Part shown: in pieces, positions 27,096 to 34,912 of the stretch | Position numbering within the stretch: the first letter of the stretch is position 1 | Layout: each line of letters begins with the position of its first letter | Source: Endoryza foliicola | GTDB lineage: Bacteria; Bacteroidota; Bacteroidia; Chitinophagales; Chitinophagaceae | Direction: 5' to 3' | NCBI GenBank assembly: GCA_965226965.1 | Contig: OZ245715.1 | Location: forward strand, 1,302,001 to 1,366,000 | DNA length: 64,000 nt | Notes under the pieces: generated by a model | Told to the model about the DNA's origin: nothing | Databases searched by the model: none | Seen by the model: the letters and a program-made list of their open reading frames with translations, nothing else | Program-made: the position numbers and the translations under genes

Positions 27096-27345
27096 GTTTA
27101 GCGAAAGCCTTTTTTGCTTTATGATGTGATAGGGCCATATCAATAAAATAATACACTTTGTTTTTTTCTTCTGTTAGCAGTGCTTCAATATCTTCCATCC
27201 GCTTCATGAGTTTTTATCCAGCACCATTTTGTTAGAGCCGCCGAGTAGGGTAATCAACTGTAATGCAGAGTTCATCAGCAATCTTTGTAGCCACTTCTAT
27301 TTGAGGGCCAATGCTTCCTTGCGATTCTTGTATTTGAGTTAACAA
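27095..27345 (-). pseudogene. Remnant of an XRE-type helix-turn-helix regulator
   Basis: Three minus-strand frames each hold a piece of one protein. IGPQIEVATKIADELCITVD, then Y and a stop at 27232, is the end of an HTH domain. LLGGSNKMVLDKNS (second frame, stop at 27204) and MKRMEDIEALLTEEKNKVYY then FIDMALSHHKAKKAFAK (third frame) are the dimerisation tail. Read together they match the C-terminal two thirds of short Bacteroidota XRE proteins, so at least two frameshifts and loss of the N-terminus have occurred. It lies between the RHS operon and another broken HTH gene. Confidence 0.6.
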
Positions 27346-27418
27346 TAGCAAAATGATTTCTATTATCGTTCATTGTAGCAAGTAGAAATGCACCGATATC
27401 AGCGATGATTTATTAAAG

Positions 27419-27712
27419 CTATTTCTTCAACTCAATTGAAAAACTAATCTTAACATCCAACGCCTCAAATACTTTCAACAAAGTTTCAAGACGAGCGCTT
27501 TTTACGCTGTTTTAAATTTTGGAGATTTGGGCTTTTTGTACACCTACCAATTCTCCCAATTGTGTTTGAGTGAGATTCTTTTGAATTCTTGCTTGTTTAA
27601 TGGCGGCTCCAAGAAGGTCTAGACGCAGTTCGGCTTCAAAAGCTTCTCTTTTCTTTGTGCCACGCTTTCCGATGTGTTTGTTGATGAGTTTATCTAGAGC
27701 AACTTTTTTCAT
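27419..27712 (-). pseudogene. HigA-like HTH antitoxin gene with an in-frame nonsense codon
   Basis: From the ATG at 27712 the frame reads KKVALDKLINKHIGKRGTKK, then EAELRLDLLGAAIKQARIQK and NLTQTQLGELVGVQKAQISKI, the HTH domain of HigA-type antitoxins. TAA (27514-27512) then stands where the family has Glu-Asn (ISKxEN). The same frame continues as NSVKSARLETLLKVFEALDV then KISFSIELKK to a second stop at 27419. A single G-to-T change (GAA to TAA) explains this. No toxin gene accompanies it upstream or downstream. Its promoter and palindromic operator are intact. Residual function of the 66-residue product is possible, because the HTH is almost complete. Confidence 0.7.
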
Positions 27713-27775
27713 TTCATTGCTATTGTAGCCAATTATTTCTTGGCAGTTATTAGTCTGTTCATTTACCGATATTAT

Positions 27776-27807
27776 CAAATTTAATGGTTTCCTTATTAGG
27801 AAACAAA
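27776..27807 (-). promoter_or_regulatory. Promoter with palindromic operator for the HigA-like gene
   Basis: On the minus strand TTTG (27807-27804), 20 bases, TAAATTTG (27783-27776): a full match to the phylum consensus. A perfect palindrome, GTTTCCT-TATT-AGGAAAC (27787-27804), fills the spacer, where a bound regulator would block polymerase. Transcription would begin near 27770, which rules out the upstream TTG at 27778 as start codon. Confidence 0.65.
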
Positions 27808-27884
27808 TAGTTTCTTTTTTCTTAAATGAATTTAGCTGTTACTTGGTTGGAAGGGATATTAGTTGCCGAATTAGCTTACAAACA

Positions 27885-27913
27885 AAAAAGCACCGACATC
27901 ATCGGTGCTTTTC
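27885..27913 (-). terminator. Terminator of dxs
   Basis: Stem GCACCGA / TCGGTGC, extended by A/T pairs, with a five-base loop. On the minus strand it is followed by a TTTTTT run. It lies 21 bases beyond the dxs stop codon. Confidence 0.8.
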
Positions 27914-27933
27914 TTATATCCTTTATTCTCTCT

Positions 27934-29856
27934 TTAAGAAATCGTCATTTCTTTTACGCCTGCTAAAGCTCTCACGGTGGCTACAATGCCCTCGGCATCC
28001 AATCCAATTTCACGGTACAATTGCTTTGGCGTTCCGTGTTCTACCAATCGGTCGGGGATACCCATGATGGTTATTTGCGCTTTGTAGTTGTGTGCGGCCA
28101 TGAATTCCAAAACGGCTGAGCCAAAGCCACCTAACACAGTGCCGTCTTCCACTGTTACTACTTTATCGTATTTGCTGAATACTTCGTGTAACATGGCTTC
28201 GTCAAGTGGTTTTACGAAACGCATGTCGTAGTGCGCAGGATCCAAACCTTCTGCTCTGAGTTGACGAATAGCGGCCGTTACAAAGTTGCCGGGATGCCCT
28301 AAACTCAATATCGCTACTTCTTTTCCGTCTTTCAATTTTCTTCCTGTTCCGATCTTGATTTCTTGGAACGGTGTTTTCCATTCCGGCATCACCCCTTCTC
28401 CTCTTGGATAACGAATGACCATCGGGTAGTTCGTTCCGGGTAATTGTGCCGTATACATCAAGTTGCGCAATTCCGCTTCGTTCATCGGTGAACTGATGAT
28501 CATGTTCGGGATGCAACGGAAATAGGCAATATCATAGCAACCATGGTGTGTTGGTCCATCTTCTCCTACCAATCCCGCACGATCTAAACACAATACCACC
28601 GGTAATTTCTGCAAGGCCACATCGTGCACCACCTGATCGAAAGCGCGTTGCATGAACGATGAATAGATATTGCAGAACACTCTCAGCCCTTGCGTAGCCA
28701 TCCCTGCACTTACCGTTACGGCATGCTGCTCGCATATGCCTACGTCAAATGCACGATCCGGCATTTTTTTCATCATGAATTTCAAAGAAGAACCGGATGG
28801 CATGGCCGGAGTAACCCCGAATACCGCAGGATTCTTTTCTGCTAATTCAATAATGGTATGACCAAAAACGTCTTGATATTTTGGAGGCTGAGGTGTGTCG
28901 TATACTTTCTTCTGAATTTCTCCGGTTACTTTATCAAACAAACCGGGCGCATGCCATTTGGTTTGATCTTTCTCCGCCAATGCATATCCTTTCCCTTTGG
29001 TGGTGATGATGTGCAATAGCTTTGGACCGGGAATGTTTTTTAAATCCTGAAGGGTGTCTACTAGTTTGGTGATGTTGTGTCCATCAATCGGTCCAAAATA
29101 GCGGATCTTCAACGCTTCAAACAAATTACTGCTCTTGTTTACAAAGCCTTTTACACCGTGTTCCAGTTTGCTGGCCATTTCACGGGTGAAATTTTTGCCT
29201 ACGGGTAATTTGCCTAACGCATTCCAGATATCGTCTTTCAGTTTGTTATAGGTTCCTGAAGTAGTGATATCGGTTAAATATTCTTTGAGAGCACCTACGT
29301 TCGGATCGATGCTCATACAGTTGTCGTTCAAGATGATCAGCATGTCGCTGTCAGACACCCCTGCATGGTTCATGGCTTCGAAAGCCATACCTGCAGTCAT
29401 GGAACCATCTCCAATTACAGCTACACTTTTTCTGTTCTCTCCTTTGTACTTCGCTGCAATGGCCATGCCCAAGGCAGCAGAAATGGAGGTTGAAGAGTGT
29501 CCTACACCAAAAGTGTCGTATTCGCTTTCCGTTCTTTTGGGGAAGCCGCTAAGACCTTTGTATTTACGATTGGTGTGAAATTGATCGCGACGACCGGTTA
29601 AGATCTTATGACCGTAAGCTTGGTGACCCACGTCCCATACCAGTTGGTCGTAAGGGGTATTGTAAACATAGTGAAGTGCTACCGATAGTTCCACCACGCC
29701 CAAACTGGCTGCAAAGTGACCGCCATGGACGCTCACGATGTCGATGATGTATTGGCGTAATTCCTCCGAAACCTGGTGCAATTGCTCGCGGCTGAGTTTT
29801 TTCAAATCGGCCGGAGAATCAATGGTTTTCAGTAAAGGACCTGGGGTTATTTCCAT
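27934..29856 (-). CDS. dxs: 1-deoxy-D-xylulose-5-phosphate synthase
   Basis: The first, thiamine-diphosphate-dependent step of the MEP isoprenoid pathway: pyruvate plus glyceraldehyde 3-phosphate to DXP, in the cytoplasm. With the start at MEITPGPLLKTIDSP (29856) it has 640 residues, the usual length. Landmarks are VHGGHFAASLGVVELSVALH near 40-60, VWDVGHQAYGHKILTGR, the diphosphate/Mg motif GDGSMTAGMAFEAMNHAG near 148-165, then FGPIDGHN. The C-terminal half carries EDGPTHHGCYDIAYFRCIPN. An upstream start (29922) adds 22 residues unlike the family. Isoprenoid supply links loosely to the PcrB-type gene at 43.6 kb. It is monocistronic with its own terminator. Confidence 0.95.
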   Translation of the reverse strand: MEITPGPLLKTIDSPADLKKLSREQLHQVSEELRQYIIDIVSVHGGHFAASLGVVELSVALHYVYNTPYDQLVWDVGHQAYGHKILTGRRDQFHTNRKYKGLSGFPKRTESEYDTFGVGHSSTSISAALGMAIAAKYKGENRKSVAVIGDGSMTAGMAFEAMNHAGVSDSDMLIILNDNCMSIDPNVGALKEYLTDITTSGTYNKLKDDIWNALGKLPVGKNFTREMASKLEHGVKGFVNKSSNLFEALKIRYFGPIDGHNITKLVDTLQDLKNIPGPKLLHIITTKGKGYALAEKDQTKWHAPGLFDKVTGEIQKKVYDTPQPPKYQDVFGHTIIELAEKNPAVFGVTPAMPSGSSLKFMMKKMPDRAFDVGICEQHAVTVSAGMATQGLRVFCNIYSSFMQRAFDQVVHDVALQKLPVVLCLDRAGLVGEDGPTHHGCYDIAYFRCIPNMIISSPMNEAELRNLMYTAQLPGTNYPMVIRYPRGEGVMPEWKTPFQEIKIGTGRKLKDGKEVAILSLGHPGNFVTAAIRQLRAEGLDPAHYDMRFVKPLDEAMLHEVFSKYDKVVTVEDGTVLGGFGSAVLEFMAAHNYKAQITIMGIPDRLVEHGTPKQLYREIGLDAEGIVATVRALAGVKEMTIS

Positions 29857-30028
29857 CGGTGCTAGTTTATGTTCAAAATTACCAAAAAATAAGCGTATTA
29901 AAGCTAGAACAAAATTACCCAAAAGGGGTTCAATGGAATGCCCAAATATTTGCGAAAATGCCGTATTTTCCTGCTTCTAATGGTTTTTTTGGGCCGATAG
30001 AGGGCTGAATTCACCTTATATCCAAAAA

Positions 30029-30061
30029 GGCGGGCATAGCCGCCCCTATTTTTTAGATTTG
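30029..30061 (+). promoter_or_regulatory. Hairpin and -7 element before the LytS-type kinase
   Basis: GGCGG-GCATAG-CCGCC (30029-30044) is flanked by AAAAA and a T-rich tract, so it could terminate in either direction. It is followed by TAGATTTG (30054-30061), a perfect -7 match ending 8 bases before the ATG at 30070. No -33 element is in place. The kinase mRNA might be nearly leaderless. Confidence 0.35.
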
Positions 30062-30069
30062 CTCTGATT

Positions 30070-31116
30070 ATGCGACTGTTTTCGAGGATATCAAATTATT
30101 GGTTGTGTCAGCTTGGTGGCTGGGGCTTGATTGTGTTTTCCATGATCTTCTACAAAGTTGGATTTCGGGAGAACCTGAGCTTCCTCGACCTGGCTCGTAT
30201 TTCGGTGTTCTTTTTCGGTGGGATCATTAGTACCCACCTCATGAGGAGTTACCTGAAAAAGAAGGGATGGATGCAGTTGTCGATCGAGAAAATGATCCCG
30301 CGCCTACTGCTGGCCATCATTGTAACCAGTATTTTCTACAGTTTGATCATCATCCTTTTCTTCCAAGTACTGGCGGTTAAGGAGAGCGCAAAGGATTTCA
30401 CCACTCGATTAACGGGTATGGTTTTGAATACCGGTTTGCTGATCACACCCTGGATGCTGATCTATTATTTCTATCATTACATTGAGAGCAGCCGTCGTCA
30501 GCAACTGAATAACCTGAAATTGCAGAGTTTGGTGAAGGAATTGGAACTAAAAACCATCAAATCTCATATCAATCCGCATTTTATCTTCAATGCCTTGAAT
30601 AGTATTAGGGCCTTGATTGATGAAAATCCGGGTAGAGCGAGAGATGCCATTACCGAATTGAGCAATATTCTGCGCAGCAGTATGCAGGCTGAAAAGTTGG
30701 AGACCGTGCCTTTTGAGAGAGAGTTGAATATTGTGAAAGACTATCTGGCGCTCGAATACATTCGATTTGAAGACCGATTGAAAGTGGAATATCAGATTGA
30801 TGAGGACACGCTCGACTCTCCTGTTCCGCCTATGATGCTGCAAACTTTGGTAGAAAATGCCATCAAACATGGAATTGGAAAAGAAGTGAAGGGAGGCTTG
30901 ATTCGGATCATTTCCGATTACAATGGAAGATTTCACGAGCTGATTGTACAGAATCCCGGAATTTTGAGTGATGAAATAAAAGGAGAAGGATTTGGTCTTT
31001 CCAGCACGAGAAACCGACTTCAGCTCTTATTTGGTACGAATTCTGAATTTCAAATTACACAGGAATCCAAAAACATGGTACAAGTGAAAGTGATGATTCC
31101 TGTATCTATAAACTAA
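30070..31116 (+). CDS. LytS-family sensor histidine kinase
   Basis: A membrane sensor kinase of 348 residues, partner of the adjacent LytTR regulator. Four membrane helices cover about residues 10-140 (CQLGGWGLIVFSMIF, ISVFFFGGIISTHLM, RLLLAIIVTSIFYSLIIIL, LNTGLLITPWMLIYYFYH). The His_kinase domain follows with KSHINPHFIFNALNSIRALI. His170 in PHF is the expected phospho-acceptor. The ATPase part has PPMMLQTLVENAIKHGIGKE and GEGFGLSSTRNRLQLLFG. The signal sensed is unknown, as no extracellular domain is visible. The regulator gene starts 9 bases after its stop codon, so the pair is one operon. Confidence 0.9.
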   Translation: MRLFSRISNYWLCQLGGWGLIVFSMIFYKVGFRENLSFLDLARISVFFFGGIISTHLMRSYLKKKGWMQLSIEKMIPRLLLAIIVTSIFYSLIIILFFQVLAVKESAKDFTTRLTGMVLNTGLLITPWMLIYYFYHYIESSRRQQLNNLKLQSLVKELELKTIKSHINPHFIFNALNSIRALIDENPGRARDAITELSNILRSSMQAEKLETVPFERELNIVKDYLALEYIRFEDRLKVEYQIDEDTLDSPVPPMMLQTLVENAIKHGIGKEVKGGLIRIISDYNGRFHELIVQNPGILSDEIKGEGFGLSSTRNRLQLLFGTNSEFQITQESKNMVQVKVMIPVSIN

Positions 31117-31125
31117 AGTTACGAA

Positions 31126-31863
31126 ATGGTAAAAGCTGTAATCATTGACGACGAGCGTTTGGCTCGTAACGAATTGAAAAAATTATTGTCCGACTACCCT
31201 GAAATTGAAGTAGTGGCCGAAGCTACCAATGTGGGAGAGGGATTGGAGAAGATCGAACAATTGAACCCCGATTTAATTTTCCTCGATATTCAAATGCCCG
31301 GCAAAACCGGATTTGATTTGTTGAGCGAACTCGATCGCACCCCGCATGTTATTTTCACCACTGCTTATGATGAATACGCATTGAAGGCTTTCGAAGTAAA
31401 CGCCTTGGATTATTTGTTGAAGCCTGTAGAGCCCAAACGCTTGGCCGATGCCATTCAGAAACTGCAAATGCAGGAAGAAAAAGACAATGCGCCTGTTAAT
31501 CCCAATGTAAATGTGAACCGTTCCATTCTTTCCGAAAACGATCAGGTATTTGTGAAAGACGGTGAACGTTGCTGGTTTGTGAAATTGAATGAAATTCGTT
31601 TGTTCGAAAGCGTTGGTAACTATGCGAAAGTGTATTTCGGCGTGAACAAGCCTTTGATCTTAAAATCACTCAATGCGCTGGAAGAGCGTTTGGATGAAAA
31701 AACTTTCTTCCGTGCCAACAGAAAGCATATTGTGAACCTTCGCTTGATTGAAAAAATTGAACCTTATTTCAATGGCGGTTTGTTATTGGAATTGAAGGGC
31801 GGAGAGAAAATTGAAGTGAGCCGCAGACAAACGGTGAAGTTCAAAGAAATGATGAGTTTATAA
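31126..31863 (+). CDS. LytTR-family response regulator
   Basis: A cytoplasmic DNA-binding regulator of 245 residues. The N-terminal receiver domain (1-120) has VIIDDERLARNELKKLL, the phosphorylation site Asp54 in LIFLDIQMPG, and the switch residues TTAYDEYALKAFEVNALDYL then LKPV. After a linker (about 125-140), the LytTR DNA-binding domain (about 145-245) shows LFESVGNYAKVYF, FFRANRKHIVNLRLIEKIEP and SRRQTVKFKEMM. It is encoded directly behind its LytS-type kinase and followed by a terminator. Targets cannot be named from the window. Confidence 0.92.
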   Translation: MVKAVIIDDERLARNELKKLLSDYPEIEVVAEATNVGEGLEKIEQLNPDLIFLDIQMPGKTGFDLLSELDRTPHVIFTTAYDEYALKAFEVNALDYLLKPVEPKRLADAIQKLQMQEEKDNAPVNPNVNVNRSILSENDQVFVKDGERCWFVKLNEIRLFESVGNYAKVYFGVNKPLILKSLNALEERLDEKTFFRANRKHIVNLRLIEKIEPYFNGGLLLELKGGEKIEVSRRQTVKFKEMMSL

Positions 31864-31887
31864 GTTTTTAAATAATCAACAATAGAG

Positions 31888-31912
31888 AACACGCTGACAC
31901 GGCGTGTTTTTT
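31888..31912 (+). terminator. Terminator of the LytS/LytTR operon
   Basis: AACACGC / GCGTGTT stem with a seven-base loop followed by TTTTTA, 24 bases after the regulator stop and 16 bases before the M28 peptidase ATG. Confidence 0.75.
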
Positions 31913-31927
31913 ATTAAATCTTCTTTT

Positions 31928-33241
31928 ATGAAAAAATTACTGTTACCGGTTTTGTTTTTAGTGGCCTCGGGAAAACTCGTTGCGCAGAATATCGACAAAA
32001 TCATTAATCCGGCCGAAGTAGAACGCATTGAGAAAATTTTATCCGCTGATGATATGCAGGGTAGAAGAACATTCTCTCCCGGCATTGACAAAGCCGCCGA
32101 TTTTATTGCATCGGAATTCAAGAAAGCAGGATTGAAGCCCGTGAATGGAGCTTCTTATTTTCAGGAGTTTAGCATGGTGCGCACAAAATTTGTAGCTGCC
32201 GATGGTACTATCAATGGAACTGCTGTTGATAGCAAGGACATCGTTGGATTGACTACACAACCTTCTGTGAGCATCACTGAGAAATCAGGCTACGATTGGG
32301 TTTCAGTAGGTCCGAAAGACACCTTGTTCAATGTAATGCGTCGCTTGCAAGCTGCGAAAAAGAATGCAGTGGTAACGGTTGATACCAGTTTCAGACGCCA
32401 ATTCAATAGCTTGAAAGGCATGCGCAGAGAAATGTTTGCTTCCGATTTCTCCATCATTTTGGTATTGAGTTCAGAGAAGCCTTCTACCTATACCATTAAC
32501 TTCAAACAAGAGATTACACCCATGCCATTGAAAAATGTGGTGGGCATTCTTCCCGGAAAATCGAAGAAAGAAGAGTATGTTATTTTCAGTGGTCACTACG
32601 ATCATTTGGGAATAGCTAAGCCAAATGCCGCCGGTGATTCGATCTACAATGGAGCAAATGATGATGCGGCGGGAACTACCGCTGTGATCATGTTGGCGCA
32701 TTATTTCGCACAAAAGAAAGACAACGAGCGTACCATCATATTTGCGGCTTTCACAGCTGAGGAAGTAGGTGGATACGGAGCTCAGTACTTCTCTCGCCAA
32801 TTTAAGCCCGAGCAAGTAATGGCCATGTTCAATATTGAAATGATTGGTACGGAAAGTAAGTGGGGCCCGAATGCTGCTTATATTACCGGTTACGACAAAT
32901 CGAGCATGGGAGAGATCTTGCAAAAGAATTTGCAAGGAAGTGATTTCACTTTCCATCCCGATCCATACAAAACTCAGAACTTGTTTTACCGCTCCGACAA
33001 TGCCACTTTGGCTCGTTTAGGAGTTCCAGCTCATACCATTTCAACCTCGCGTATGGAACCCGATCCAACTGCTTTCAACAAAGAAGTAGACAAATACTAC
33101 CACACCCTCGACGATGAAATTGAAACACTCGATATGAAGAACATGGCCGCCATTATCCGCGCCATCGCCATCAGTTCGAACACAATTGTAGCAGGGAAAG
33201 ATACGCCAACGAGAGTGGAGGCGGGGAATTTGAGGAATTAA
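31928..33241 (+). CDS. Secreted M28-family zinc peptidase
   Basis: An exported aminopeptidase of 437 residues. The ATG at 31928 (MKKLLLPVLFLVASGKLVAQ) gives a clean signal peptide; the frame opens 8 codons earlier inside the preceding terminator. A PA-like insert spans about 110-200, and the M28 catalytic domain runs from about 200 with the two-zinc ligands in order: SGHYDHLG (His), NGANDDAAGT (Asp), FTAEEVGGYG (general base and ligand Glu), FNIEMIG, and GVPAHTIST (His). The fourth position is Glu (NIEMIG) where most relatives have Asp (NLDMIG). It functions alone, and the natural substrate is unknown. Repeat module C begins at the stop codon. Confidence 0.87.
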   Translation: MKKLLLPVLFLVASGKLVAQNIDKIINPAEVERIEKILSADDMQGRRTFSPGIDKAADFIASEFKKAGLKPVNGASYFQEFSMVRTKFVAADGTINGTAVDSKDIVGLTTQPSVSITEKSGYDWVSVGPKDTLFNVMRRLQAAKKNAVVTVDTSFRRQFNSLKGMRREMFASDFSIILVLSSEKPSTYTINFKQEITPMPLKNVVGILPGKSKKEEYVIFSGHYDHLGIAKPNAAGDSIYNGANDDAAGTTAVIMLAHYFAQKKDNERTIIFAAFTAEEVGGYGAQYFSRQFKPEQVMAMFNIEMIGTESKWGPNAAYITGYDKSSMGEILQKNLQGSDFTFHPDPYKTQNLFYRSDNATLARLGVPAHTISTSRMEPDPTAFNKEVDKYYHTLDDEIETLDMKNMAAIIRAIAISSNTIVAGKDTPTRVEAGNLRN

Positions 33242-33466
33242 GAAAGAGAGGGAGAAAGAACAGGAAGAGGAGCAGGGGGAATACAAGAACGAGGATGAGA
33301 GGAGACGAGGAAGATACAGAGAAAGAACAGGAAGAGGAACAGGGGGAATACAGGAACGAGGATGAGAGGAGACGAGGAAGATACAGAGAAAGAACAGGAA
33401 GAGGAGCAAGGGGAGCGTTGCGTTTCCGCTGCGATCGCTGCGCCGCTGCGGTGAAGAAAAAAGAAT
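33242..33466. repeat. Composite repeat, module C (67-bp tandem) followed by module D
   Basis: Purine-only module C starts right after the M28 stop. A 67-base unit beginning GAGGATGAGAGGAGACGAGG repeats at 33291 and 33358, with a partial earlier copy from 33242. Module D (33415-33466, GCGTTGCGTTTCCGCTGCG then ATCGCTGCGCCGCTGCGG) closes the block. The module order is the same as at 14.3 and 43.3 kb. Confidence 0.8.
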
Positions 33467-33475
33467 TTAAAAATA

Positions 33476-33524
33476 AAAAGAGCCATCAGTTTACTACTAA
33501 AAAGTTTAAACCGATGGCTCTTTT
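33476..33524. terminator. Bidirectional terminator between the M28 gene and argH
   Basis: A 12-pair perfect stem AAAAGAGCCATC / GATGGCTCTTTT, extended inward by GTTTA / TAAAC after one mismatch. It carries A and T tracts on both sides, so it can end transcripts on both strands. Confidence 0.8.
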
Positions 33525-33550
33525 ATTTATGAAATGAAAATACTTTATTA

Positions 33551-33596
33551 GCTATAAACGGCCCAAAGCCTAAAGCCTAATACCTAAAGCCCAACT
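33551..33596. repeat. Telomere-like module E abutting the argH stop codon
   Basis: CTATAAACGGCCCAAAGCC followed by TAAAGCCTAATACC and TAAAGCCCAACT. The block touches the argH stop codon (33597-33599), and on the argH sense strand reads GGGCTTTAGGTATTAGG. It shares the CGGCCCAAAGCCTAA start with the copies at 39.0-39.1 kb. Confidence 0.75.
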
Positions 33597-34898
33597 CTAT
33601 ATAAACTTCCCACTCACCCTCTCAAACGCCCCTTTAATCTCCTCATTGCAAAGATTTCCCAAACTGCCTTCATGTGTGTGATGCAATTGTTTGGTATAAT
33701 CGAAATCAAAGGTTCCCGCATCAATGCTATTGCCCACTTGCTTATACGCTTCGCGGAAAGGAATGCCTTTGTTCACTAATTCGTTCACTGCCTCTACACT
33801 GAACAAGTACTTGTATTTTTCATCGTCTAAAATACCGTCTTTTACTTCCATGTTCGAAAGCATTAAGATGGTTAGATCGATGCAGGCTTTCAATTCATTG
33901 ATAGCAGGGAAGAGAATTTCTTTAGTGAGTTGTAAATCTCTATGATATCCTGATGGCAGGTTTGCCAACAATAAATTCAATTCATTGGGAATGCTTTGAA
34001 TGCGATTGCATTTCGCACGGATCAATTCAAATACGTCGGGATTCTTCTTGTGTGGCATGATACTGCTTCCCGTAGTAAGTTCATTCGGGAACGATAAGAA
34101 TCCAAAGTTTTGATTCAGGTACAAACATCCGTCCATAGCCAAACGACCAACTGTGGCAGCAATACTACTCAATGCCATTGAGGTTAATTTCTCTGTCTTC
34201 CCTCTGGTCATTTGAGCGTACACAGCATTCCAGTTTAAATCGCCAAAGCACAGGAGATCTGTAGTTCTTTTTCTATTCAAAGGGAAGGATGATCCGTATC
34301 CGGCGCCGCTTCCCAAGGGATTCTTATTCGCCACTTGATACGCTGCTGCTAGGAATTCCATATCATCTACCAAACTTTCCGCATAAGCACCCAACCACAT
34401 ACCGGCCGATGAAGGCATAGCAATTTGCAAATGGGTATAGCCGGGAATGAGTTTGTCTTTGAATTTATTGCTTTGCGTTTGCAAGCACTCAAATAAAGCG
34501 GTAACCGATTTTTTGATGGCCAGTATTTCAGCTCTCAAATAAAGTTTGATATCAACCGCCACTTGATCGTTTCTGCTTCTTCCGCTATGAATCATTTTAC
34601 CGGCTTCGCCAATCTTTCTGGTCAACATCAGTTCCACTTGTGAGTGAACATCTTCAACGCCGTCTTCTATTTGAAAGGCACCGGATTCTATGATTGCAGC
34701 AATTTCTTTCAACCCCGATACTGCTAAATCAGCTTCAGCCTTGCTCATCAAGCCTACTTCACCCAGCATGGTCACGTGTGCAATAGAACCTTGCACATCG
34801 TATTTAGCCAGGTGAAGATCGAATTCTTTATCGCGACCCACCGTGAATTGCTCTACAATTGCCGCGGTACTGGTTTGTTCTTTTTGCCAAAGTTTCAT
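33597..34898 (-). CDS. argH: Argininosuccinate lyase
   Basis: The last step of arginine synthesis: argininosuccinate to arginine plus fumarate, as a cytoplasmic homotetramer. The 433 residues are close to the usual length. They show the N-terminal segment FTVGRDKEFDLHLAKYDVQG, the substrate motif MIHSGRSRNDQVAVDIKLYL near 85-105, PGYTHLQIAMPSS, and the superfamily signature GSSIMPHKKNPD near 270-281. It is the last gene of the arginine operon, 14 bases after argE, and its stop codon touches a module E repeat followed by a bidirectional terminator. Confidence 0.95.
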   Translation of the reverse strand: MKLWQKEQTSTAAIVEQFTVGRDKEFDLHLAKYDVQGSIAHVTMLGEVGLMSKAEADLAVSGLKEIAAIIESGAFQIEDGVEDVHSQVELMLTRKIGEAGKMIHSGRSRNDQVAVDIKLYLRAEILAIKKSVTALFECLQTQSNKFKDKLIPGYTHLQIAMPSSAGMWLGAYAESLVDDMEFLAAAYQVANKNPLGSGAGYGSSFPLNRKRTTDLLCFGDLNWNAVYAQMTRGKTEKLTSMALSSIAATVGRLAMDGCLYLNQNFGFLSFPNELTTGSSIMPHKKNPDVFELIRAKCNRIQSIPNELNLLLANLPSGYHRDLQLTKEILFPAINELKACIDLTILMLSNMEVKDGILDDEKYKYLFSVEAVNELVNKGIPFREAYKQVGNSIDAGTFDFDYTKQLHHTHEGSLGNLCNEEIKGAFERVSGKFI

Positions 34899-34912
34899 AA
34901 CAGATGCTTGGT

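Noticed and set aside
27713..27778. Upstream TTG start extending the HigA-like protein by 22 residues
   Set aside because: The -7 promoter box covers 27783-27776, so the TTG would precede or coincide with the transcription start.
33041..33537. Several overlapping ORFs on both strands (about 80-120 codons) in the 33.2-33.5 kb gap
   Set aside because: They consist of purine module C and GC-rich module D read as codons, giving low-complexity Ser/Leu/Pro or Arg/Glu strings without a start signal or known motif.
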